DNA of 64,000 nt, taken from Brachionus manjavacas. Lineage: Eukaryota > Rotifera > Eurotatoria > Ploima > Brachionidae. The stretch is taken from contig JAHQIY010000001.1 in the NCBI GenBank assembly GCA_019054805.1, positions 4,912,501 to 4,976,500 on the forward strand, written 5' to 3'. Below, one piece after another: positions 48,665 through 57,614 of this stretch. A program made the position numbers and the translations under genes. The notes beneath the pieces are model-generated. The model was not told the origin of the DNA. It made no database searches and worked only from the letters and a program-made list of their open reading frames with translations. The stretch's first letter is position 1. Every line of letters starts with the position of its first letter.

Positions 48665-51600
48665 ATGGAAACCAAAGATTTGCCATTGGAAAACATAGTG
48701 TCCAGCGAGAATTTTGCTGGCACTGACTCACACGATCTCAACAGACAAGTAACTGATTTCCTTAAGAATGTGTCTAGAGAAAATACGGACGATTCTGTAA
48801 ATAAAACCAAACAAACGATTTTCAAAGACCAAGATCACATGATAAATCTGGTCGAACAATCAATGCAGCTATCAAGCTTCAATCTAAATAATGAAATTAT
48901 AAACGGAATTAGAGATTTTGAATGGGAAGACGAGCTTGAAAAATGCCACTTTCCAAGCCGGAACATAAATGTCAAAAATTTACGCAAAAAATCTCATGCT
49001 CAAATCGTAACGGTGTGTGCACATGCGGCCTATTTTGTCGGCATTGCCAACCGCATACGGCGCAACATTGAAGAAATTCGTAGTGGCTCAACCAAGCAAA
49101 AAAATAGCATGCTTTTGAACGAAATGAAAAAAACACCTGGTCTACAAATCGGCTTAATAGGCAAGCATAAGACACTGATAAATAATTGTAGGAAATACTT
49201 AATTTAAATCAAAATTTTAGGCTGCGGAAAACTTGGTAGCCAGTTAGCAAGATGTTTTTTGGAATATGCCGAAGTGTATTCGCATGAATTGCAGATTTCT
49301 ACGCGCCAGCCAGAGCTTTTGAGTAAATTCAAAAAAAAATTTGTGATATTTTATTTTTTAATTTTTATTTTTTTAAGAGGAATTCCATGCAAAGAATATA
49401 AGGTGCTATTTTGATAATAAGAAATTGATAAATTCGGTAAATATTGTGTTCATATGTGTTCTTCCATCACAACTCGAACAAGTCGTAAAAGACATAAGAG
49501 ACAATTTACCAGAAAAATGTATAATTTATAGTCTAGTTCGACCGCACAGTGGAATGCAGTTGAAAAATTTAATTTACAATGGGATTGTCGAGAGTTTTAT
49601 TCTCAGACCTGAATTTAGTTTTAATGATAATTTTAAGCAAGCAGTAATCAATTGGAATTATACAATGGACATTTTGGATTGTTTCAATAAGCCAGAAATT
49701 ATAGCAGCAATCAATCCGTTTTCGGATGAAGAAGGTACTAGTAAATCAAATTTTTAATTTTAAAATGATTTATTTTATTTAGACTGTATGGTAACGATGA
49801 GCAATAAGACTAGAGCTACTTATGTCTATTCATTGATTAATATTTGTTCTTTTCTGAATTTGGGCAAAAAAGAAACTCTAAATGCGCTCAAAAATTTTGT
49901 TTTTGTATCGACTGGTAAAAATATCAAAATAGAGGAATTTCATTTATATGAAAACAAAAATTTATCTATGTAAGATGAATTTGTGAATTTTCGTACAAAA
50001 ATTCCAATACAAAATTAAAATTATTGATATTGTGCTAAAGACTGTAAGTTTTAAAAGTTGAAACAAAAAATGTTTCATTTAGCAGTCCAGTTCAGAAAAA
50101 AAGACAAAAAAAATTCAAACAAATTGATTATTTTTAATGGAAATTAAATTTTTTGCTAATCTTAATTTTCGGTTATTTTTAAAATAAGCCAAACTAAACA
50201 TTTAAGTTGTTTTTTTTTAAATATAACCAAGTTCAAAATAAAGATTATTTAAGAATCGATGACTGAATTTTGACATGCAAATGAGTTAAATCTACAAATT
50301 TAAAAAAAAAGAATATAATAGGTTTAGATTGAAGACATCTCAAAATATTTCTTGTGTAAATTAGAATTTTATTTAATTTATTGAATTTAATGAAGCATAT
50401 TTTTTTTCTGTTAAATATTTTTCAATAAACCAAAAAGTTGGCACTGTGAAATTTCATGGATGACTAAAAAGAAAAAATGTCATAATTTTTGTTCTAATGG
50501 TCAAAAAAGTCTATTTTTTAGTGTTACAAAGTGTAACAATTTAACTTTGTTACTGCAAAAGTCATGAAATCTGCAAAAACTGCGCAAATCAATTGCGTAT
50601 TTAATTTCAAAACTTTTAAATGGCATGCAATTTTGCACAACTCTAATAAGTCTCCTGAATTGGATAAAAAAATTCTAAATAACTGAGCTTTCAAATCGAA
50701 TGGTCCTCTTTGTCAAAGTCTATCATAACGGGTGTGCCACAAGGAATCTGTCTTTCATTTACTATCAACTTCCCCTAGTTTAGCGACTTGGGGATAATCT
50801 TTCGACATTTGTCAAAGGTTCCCTTTTTCCAGACAACTTTTGAATATGGTTTACCCAAAAGTCAAAAATAAAAATCAAGCAATTACTACAAAAAGAAGTT
50901 GACAGTATCGTCTATTCTATAAAAATTTCTATACAAATCTTTAATCAGGTCTCTTTGATTACTGTCTAATTGTATACCAGGCATTCAAAGAAAAGAGCGA
51001 TTTTATTGCAAACCAAGACCCAGCAAACCATGCCAAATCTCAAACTCCTCTAGACATTTTATTATAAGGAAACGTTTTTCGAATAATAATCAATATTAAA
51101 CTTTTTTTATAGTGGTGATTTGACATAAGGATCCATGGTAAATTAACGTAAAATTACGGAAAAAATGGTAATTTACCAAAATTTGCGATTTTTGTTTACG
51201 TATAAATTTCTACCTCGGATTTCATTTCCAAATTATTTTTCAAATAAAAATAAAAAAATGGCAGAGTGAAATGAGAAAATAAAAAAAGATTAATATCAGA
51301 ATAATCAAAATAAATATTTCATTAATGTAAAATAAAGAAGAATTGATGATGCTAACTTAGCATTAAATTGAATTTAAAAAAAAGAAAATTATTTTAGGTT
51401 TAATGAAAAAATTAAAACAGAATAAAAACATGCCTGTTATTTCCTCTTCAAAGCTTATAGAGCTCAATTTGTCAAATTTAAACAATGAAAAATAATTTCA
51501 ATTTTGTAATTTTTGGAAGATTTGTATGAAAAATTCACAACGCCATGAATTTCATCCTAAAAAATATATATTAATAATGATTTTTAGGCATCTACCAATA

Positions 51601-51756
51601 GTGGATTTGGTCGAAGCAGCTCAGAACCCGACTGAATTTTCGGGCCGTTTGGATGCTCATAAATCTATTCGAAAATCTTTAGCAAAAAATTTTATAGCAT
51701 TCTTTGAGGAAATAAATGCTTGGCGAGCAAGAAATCTCAAGTCCTCGTCAATCTAA
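48665..51756 (+). CDS. NOXRED1: NADP-dependent oxidoreductase domain-containing protein 1
   Basis: Pyrroline-5-carboxylate-reductase-like protein, predicted NADP-binding; its reaction is not established. Five exons join in frame: 48665-49160, 49221-49322, 49378-49734, 49783-49969 and 51588-51756, giving 436 residues (human about 360; the extra length is N-terminal). The Rossmann motif LIGCGKLGSQLA is created by splicing exon 1 to exon 2 across a GC-AG intron (ATAG then GCAAGC, 60 nt). A GT-based alternative inside that intron would destroy the glycine motif. Then come ISTRQPELL, VFICVLPSQLEQVV, IIYSLVRPHSGMQLK and ILRPEFSFNDNF, all typical of the family. The last exon (HLPIVDLVEAAQNPTEFSG) lies after a 1.6-kb intron containing a LINE remnant. 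ATG 48665 has an excellent context (GCCATGG). Confidence 0.88.
50690..50800 (+). mobile_element. decayed LINE RT remnant in NOXRED1 intron 4
   Basis: The plus-strand frame reads SLSKSIITGVPQGICLSFTI, then a stop. GVPQG followed by LS at this spacing is the reverse-transcriptase finger/palm motif. The following 250 bp is GC-richer than the intron but not readable. Very degraded, and the boundaries are unknown. Confidence 0.45.
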
Positions 51757-53385
51757 ATAAACCAAGTTTCCACCTAATTAGCATCTTCAAAAATCATTAC
51801 AGCACCTCTTCAAGAACTAAGCGCATTATATTCAAATAAAACTTTCAATACATTTTTTCTATTTTTATTTCTTAATCTGAAGTAATTTTAGTTCGGCATA
51901 AAAAAATTATATAAAAATTGAAATAATAGAAAAAAATAAATGGAAATAAAATAAAGGAAATAAATTGGAAAAATATCATAATGAGCTGAGAAAAATATAA
52001 GACAATAAATGAAATATTAAAACTAAATTAAATTTTTTTAAAAACGATAAATTAATCTTATATTTTATATGTTTAGAAATAAATCTTAGCAGAAATATTC
52101 AATAAATCAGAATTTTTATAAAAAATATCGCAATTCGATTTGAAAGTAGCAAGAAATTAAAATTAAAAAAAAACTCTTAAACAACAATTTATTCTTTCTT
52201 TCTTTATTTTTAAATTTTATCTTTAAGTACAAAACCATTGATAATACACTTTAAAAGACGTTTTATAATACTGTAAATTTAGGATCAATGGATTATTTAC
52301 TCGTTTTAGAAATATTAAAAATAATAATAATAATAATTAAAAATATAAATACTTTATTTACTTCAGCAATTTTTAAAGCGACGGTTCCGATCTGATACCC
52401 AAATTATTATCCAGTGAAAATTGATCCAAAGTACGGAAATAAAGTCATGGTACATTAATAAGAAATTGAATTAATTTTCAAAAATAATTAAAAATTTTCA
52501 TCGTATTTTTTTAAACTGAAAATCACGGGTCAGGAGTTCCTAAAACCTAAAAAAATAGCACTTTCAACCTATATTTTAGTTTATCCAACCTTTGCTAATT
52601 TTTTTTTTAAGTTGTGAAGATTAAATTTTTGGTTATAAACACTAAATTTACAATAATGCATAAATAAAAAAAAAAACTTTAAAATTACAATTTCAAAATG
52701 CCAAAAATTCTTCCTTTTGCTTTTAAAATGCTGTTTTATTCAAATCAAATTTTATGTACTGTTCGAAAAAAATATTCAAAAAAATATGATAGTTCTGATG
52801 AAGTTTCGATAATTGTTGATGAATTGAATTGAATTGTAATGTAGGTTCTGGAGCGTTCACAAAAGCAGTGAATGTTAAAAAAAAAACAAAAAAAGGAGGA
52901 AGACCAAAAAATATTAAATAAAGAATAAATTTTTTTGTGTGTAATGACTAATTTTTATTGATTGTATTAATAAAATATTCATTAAAATTATTTAGATGTT
53001 TTGATCAGGATATTTTTATAGGTTGTGAAAGCTAATTTTTAGGTTGTGGGAAGTGTTTAATAAAAATTTAAATAATATAATGTTTAAGACTAATTATGAT
53101 TTCATTAGTTTTCGAAGATGTCTTGAAAATTTTTTGTGTTAATTATTTTAAATTATTTTTTTAATTTTTATTTGAATAAAAGGCAAATAAAAATCTTCTT
53201 TTTTTTCAAAACTATATTCAAAAATAAAAATAAATTTTTTTTCATATTCATTTAAGACAATTTTTGTGTCGATATACATAACTTTTCGACCATTAACTGA
53301 CCTTTTTTGATCGTTTTTTCCCTTTTAACTGACAATTTTTCTTTTTCAAAAATCATACAATTCAATTATTAAAAAACATACAAAA
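51757..53385. other. intergenic between NOXRED1 and TPX2
   Basis: AT-rich. Around 52785-52920 two plus-strand pieces, YDSSDEVSIIVDELN and, after a possible 40-nt intron, SGAFTKAVNVKKKTKKGG followed by RPKNIK and a stop, look like an AT-hook-type protein tail. Without context I do not call a gene. An (AAT)n run is at 52319-52338. Confidence 0.4.
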
Positions 53386-54479
53386 ATGGAACTTGATAAT
53401 TTGAAGTGTCCTCAATTTGTTGATTTTACTTGTAGAGAAGCCTTTGACATCCACGACGGAGCTGACTTTTGTTTTGGTAATTTCCTGTGCTTCAAAATCA
53501 TTTGATTAATTTTTTTCTAGAACTAGGCCTTGTGGGCGAATTGGCTGATTTTTCAGCTTTGAAAATATCAAACGAACCCGTCAAAGTCATCTCTTATGAA
53601 CAAACTAATATTTTCAAGGAATCAACTAACCGAACTGCTCAGCCAGTTCAAATTTCGAAAAAGACAGACAAAAAGCCACCCAGGGCCCTTGTCACTGCTC
53701 AATCAGACCAAAAAAAAAATACTAAAAAGATAGCTACACCGAAACCAGAGCTAGCCAAGAGAAACGATAAATCTTGTTTTATAGAGAATATTCCACCAAA
53801 ACAAATTCATGATGCTCGAGTGGTTCGAGCTCCCCCACTTAATTTAAACCGGGCCAGAGCTTACACTAAAAATGAAACAATAATTTTAGATGTACCAGCC
53901 AAAAATACTCGTCAATCAAGATCTAAAAACACAAATGTAATCCACTCGGATAATAAAAACTCCAAATTGGTTAAGAGGCCAGAATCATGTGAAAAGGCGA
54001 GAGCTCCATTTCCGATGTATCACGGAATAAAATTCATTCCTAAAATAAAACCGCCAAGTGTTAAATCATCCAGCGAAAATTTGTCTGAAAAGTCCAAAAA
54101 TCGATCAGACTCAGTGAGCCGGTTTGGCAATCGCAACATTAACAGCACTCCAAAGGTGATCAATAGCCTCAATTCATCTATTGGGAGGTCAAGTTCGGTG
54201 TCAGGCTTATTAAATACGGAATTGAGAGCGTACAAGAGAATGGAGTATGAGCGTATAAAAAGGGATAGAGAAAGACTGGCTGGTATGATAAAAAAAGAAC
54301 TGGACACTAGTAGAACTCAGATTGAAAAGAATGAAATTAAAAAAATACGATCTAATAGTGTCATAAAATCGAACCCTATCAAGCTATACAAGCCTTTTAC
54401 AGTCAAGCCTTCTACCAAGCCCTTGACTCATCCTGTATCACCCAACTTCTCAGCAAAATCTTTTACTTATCGACACTAG
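53386..54479 (+). CDS. TPX2: TPX2-like spindle assembly factor (short form)
   Basis: Microtubule-associated spindle assembly factor; in vertebrates it activates Aurora A and binds kinesin-5. Two exons, 53386-53476 and 53521-54479, with a 44-nt intron, give 349 residues (human 747). The N-terminus CPQFVDFTCREAFDIHDGAD matches the position of the Aurora-A-binding start (AP.DF.NF...), but no tyrosines precede it. The middle is basic, Ser/Asn/Lys-rich and poorly conserved, with a helix of Arg/Lys/Glu near residues 265-300. The C-terminus (SNPIKLYKPFTVKPSTKPLT then HPVSPNFSAKS) closely follows the TPX2 C-terminal signature (KANPI.KY....K.S..PLTVPVSP.FSTR). Assignment rests mainly on that tail. Exon 1 starts at a clear ATG (CAAAAATGG). 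Confidence 0.78.
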
Positions 54480-55084
54480 CTTTGTGCATAATAAATTTGG
54501 ATTTTTTCTGTTGTAAAATAAATGTGTTTTGACTATTTAATTAAACTATTTTATTTTTTTGTACACAATCTAATTATTTAGTCATGAAACTATGAAAACA
54601 TTCAAAATATTTCAATATATCTCATATTTTGAAGGAAAGAAAGGAGTTTTAGTTTACCTAAAAAACAACTTTGTGAAAACACATTAATTCCTCATTTGAT
54701 TTTGGATTCACATCTGTATTTTATTTAATCAAGGACCACTTCGGTTCTTATGTTTCAATTTTTAAAGCATTTTGACTTGAATTACACATCACATCAAGAT
54801 ATTTCCTTTAGATATTTCAAGCATTTTTAATACATTTATCTTTTTAAAGATATAAAAGAATATTGAAGGTCTATTTTTTCGCTAATAATTAACCAAGAAA
54901 ATAAAATATTTATTTATTTAGCAGATCATTATCAATATTCGAATCCCAAGGAACATTTTTTGCAATGATTTTTCAATTAGTTTTCGATTTTGCCTTATCG
55001 ATATGGTCACCACACAACTGGTTAATTCAATTGATAAGGAACCGATAGCAAAAATCGTTGATTTATCGATAATAACGGTATTCA
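54480..55084. other. intergenic, AT-rich
   Basis: TPX2 3' flank. No further feature until the start of the inverted-repeat elements at about 55085. Confidence 0.5.
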
Positions 55085-55190
55085 GTAATTTAGTACTAAA
55101 GGAATTTAATACTATGAATTTAGGGTCTATTGTAAATTATTGTTAAATGATTTTAATGTCAAAAATTTATTGTCAAAAATTTTAATGTCA

Positions 55191-55325
55191 AAATAATTTA
55201 ATGTCAAAAATGAAATAAGGATTTTACTGTTAAAATATTTTAATGTCAAAAATGAAATAAGGATTTTAATGTTAAAATATTTAAATGTCAAAAATGAAAT
55301 AAGGATTTTAATATTAAAATTTTCT
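55191..55325. repeat. 42-bp tandem repeat in left arm of inner element
   Basis: About three units with TTAATGTCAAAA followed by ATGAAATAAGGATTTTA and TGTTAAAATAT. A related, less regular array in inverted orientation (with CCTTATTTA and AACATTTAATT) fills 55975-56165. The arms are therefore long subterminal repeats. Confidence 0.7.
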
Positions 55326-55412
55326 GATGTTAAAAGCTATAGTCAATAAAGATAATTAAAAATTTGTATTTTTTGTAATTTTTATTAAGCAAGGACAAAA
55401 AAAAAAATATAA

Positions 55413-55718
55413 TTAATAATATTGTTTTTTCAAATTTACTTCTTTTTTTAAATCTTGGGAAGCCCTTAAAAGAGCTATTTCTCCAATTTTAATCGGATCG
55501 TGGTAATGTTTGCCACCCAGTTTAGTCACCTTGTTGTCTTTGATACGAATGCTGGCATAGCATTCTTTTTCGCTGCAAACATAGCGAGCAGAAGTGTCTT
55601 TATTTTCTTTGCTCCACCAATAGCGGAAGTTTTTATAGATCACAACTGAATGAGAGTTTTTTACTTTCTCGATTCCAAAGTTGCTTTCTATGTAAATTAT
55701 CTCTTCAGAGTCTTCCAT
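55413..55718 (-). CDS. FLYWCH-type zinc-finger protein (inner element)
   Basis: A single-exon 101-residue protein consisting almost entirely of one FLYWCH domain: FGIEKVKNSHSVVIYKNFRY, YWW, then ARYVCSEKECYASIRI and GGKHYHDP. The zinc ligands C-x4-C and H-x-H are all present. A short basic helix follows (ASQDLKKEVNLKK). FLYWCH domains bind DNA and are often attached to MULE transposases, but here the domain stands alone inside a TIR element. It may bind the repeated arms (inference). The ATG is the first in a long frame. Confidence 0.8.
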   Translation of the reverse strand: MEDSEEIIYIESNFGIEKVKNSHSVVIYKNFRYWWSKENKDTSARYVCSEKECYASIRIKDNKVTKLGGKHYHDPIKIGEIALLRASQDLKKEVNLKKQYY

Positions 55719-56374
55719 TTCGTATATTTGCTTTAAATTTTGTTTTTTATTGTTTAAAAAAGTTAATTTTGTTCAATTTTTAAGTAAATTTTTAACTACT
55801 CAATATTTTAAAGGGTAAAAATTTAATTTTTATCAAAAGAATGCTGATTTCAAAACAATTTCGGACTTCTATTAATTCAAAGCTTTTTTTTAAGGAAGCG
55901 GTCAATTAGTCTTTTTTAATTAGGCAAATTAAAATAGAATAGCATCATTTTTTAACATTAGATTATTAATTAAGATTTAGCAATACTTTCCTTATTTAAG
56001 ATTTAACAATAATTTCCTTATTTAGCAAATAACATTTAATTCCTTATTTAAGATTTAGCAATAATTTCCTTATTTAGCAAATAACATTTAATTCCTTATT
56101 TAATTTTTAACATTAGATTCCTTAATTAAGATTTAACATTAAACTCACTGACATTAATTTTTTGACATTAAAATATTTTAACATTAATTTACAGTAAATC
56201 GAATTTAGTACTAAAGGAATTTAATACTATGAATTTAGTACTAATGATTTTAGTACTAAATGAATTTTATACTAAATAAAAAATAAGAAATTTAGTACTA
56301 AGCGAAATAAATACTAAATGAATTTTATACTTTTCTTATTTAATACTATTTTTTTCTCTTATTAAGAATTTAAG

Positions 56375-56710
56375 CTAATAATTAAAAAAATTGTTGACAT
56401 TAAAATTTATTTTATTAAGGATCGAAAAATCTCTTTTCAAATTTTGCTCCGTGATCTTCGCCTGAATTTGTGTTTCAGATAGTTGATCGTTGAAATGAAG
56501 TCCGTTAGTTTCGACTTCTTCACCGACTAATTTTATTGTGGCAGTAAATTTGTGTTGATTCCGTAGATGACAATAAAATTTTTCGGAAAGGTCTTTATTG
56601 CAATTTTTCCACCAGTATATTTGGTTTTCAAAGATAACCACTGGGTGGGATTTTTTCTTATCTTCGATTCCAAATTTACTTTGGATTAAAGTTGGTTTGG
56701 ACATTTTCAA
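56375..56710 (-). CDS. FLYWCH-type zinc-finger protein (outer element)
   Basis: A single-exon 111-residue paralogue of the protein at 55413-55718. The N-terminal half is similar (SKFGIEDKKKSHPVVIFENQ then IYWW). The zinc-binding half has diverged: the C-x4-C pair is replaced by FYCHLRNQHKF, and the H-x-H by LHFND. Two of four expected ligands are therefore changed, although the frame is intact. The last about 10 codons run into the repeat arm (NVNNFFNY). Either it uses substitute ligands (two His remain nearby) or it has lost zinc binding. Confidence 0.7.
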   Translation of the reverse strand: MKMSKPTLIQSKFGIEDKKKSHPVVIFENQIYWWKNCNKDLSEKFYCHLRNQHKFTATIKLVGEEVETNGLHFNDQLSETQIQAKITEQNLKRDFSILNKINFNVNNFFNY

Positions 56711-57045
56711 TTTTGTTTTGTTTTGAGTTTTTTAGATAATTTTAAAATATTTTAAGTTAATTGAAGAGCATTTAATTTAATTGTATATAATGTGCAAAAA
56801 TTTGATTTTCGGCATTTATTGTTTTTTATAGATAAAATTTTCAATTAGTATTAACTTCTTATAGTATTATTTTCTCGTAGTATTATTTTCTTGTAGTATT
56901 AAAGTCGCGAAGTATTAAATTCGAAAATAAGGATTTAGATTTAATTTTAAAATAAGCATTTAAAATCAATTTCTTATTTAAGAATTTAGTACTAAAATCA
57001 TTAGTACTAAATTCATAGTATTAAATTCATTTAGTACTAGATTAC

Positions 57046-57614
57046 AGTCAATCATAATAACTATCGTTCATTTATTGCTATTAGTTATCGCATATTTTTC
57101 AAGCCTGACAAAAATTGATCATTAAATCGATTTAAAATTGTGTAAAAATAAGTTATCCAAAAATGGCTTATTTAAAAAATTGGCCGTACCTTAAAAAATT
57201 TCTTCAGATTTTTTAAGTGATCGAATTTTTTTGAAAAATATTCCAGTCTTTTTAATGATAATCATCTTCTAAAACAATTAATTTCTGATCTTCTTGGTTA
57301 ATTAATAGCGAAAATATTTAACTTTCAACAATTTCAAATTTTCATATGACGGTTATATGAATAACTATTTTATTTATTCATAAAACTTTGAAAACATTCA
57401 AAATTTTTCAAGAAAATTTTGTATTAACACGTTTATTTTCTAATTACTTGAAATTTAATGTAAAATCTTTTTCATGTTTAAGATAATTATGATCACAATG
57501 AAATTCCAAGTAAAAAAAATACAAGCACCTTCATAGCTTCCTTGAAACAACAATAAGTCGATGATATTTTTGCCTAGATGAGTATTTTTTATCTTCAAGA
57601 AATAAATTTATCTA
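57046..57614. other. AT-rich spacer
   Basis: No supportable feature between the TIR elements and the LINE cluster. Confidence 0.5.

Larger units (their letters stand above)
55124..56200. mobile_element. inner TIR element with TTAATGTCAAAA-rich arms and one FLYWCH ORF
   Basis: About 1.08 kb. Left end GGTCTATTGTAAATTATTG and right end (minus strand) GATTTACTGTAAATTAATG start arms that stay similar for about 40 bp, through TTTTAATGTCAAAA. It is flanked by an 8-bp direct repeat GAATTTAG (55116-55123 and 56201-56208), consistent with a target-site duplication of a hAT- or MULE-type insertion into the arm of the outer element. The arms then become tandem arrays. The single ORF is the FLYWCH gene at 55413-55718; no transposase. 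Confidence 0.68.
55085..57045. mobile_element. outer TIR element with TAGTACTAA-rich arms and one FLYWCH ORF
   Basis: Left terminus GTAATTTAGTACTAAAGG is matched in inverted orientation by GTAATCTAGTACTAAATG at the right end (57045 inward). Both arms continue with AATTTAATACTATGAATTTAG and further TAGTACTAA units (right arm 56880-57045, left arm split at 55123 and resuming at 56209). The left arm is interrupted by a second element (55124-56200). Without it the element is about 0.9 kb and contains only the FLYWCH ORF at 56375-56710. No transposase is present, so it is nonautonomous. Superfamily is uncertain (MULE-like is suggested by the FLYWCH domain). Confidence 0.65.
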
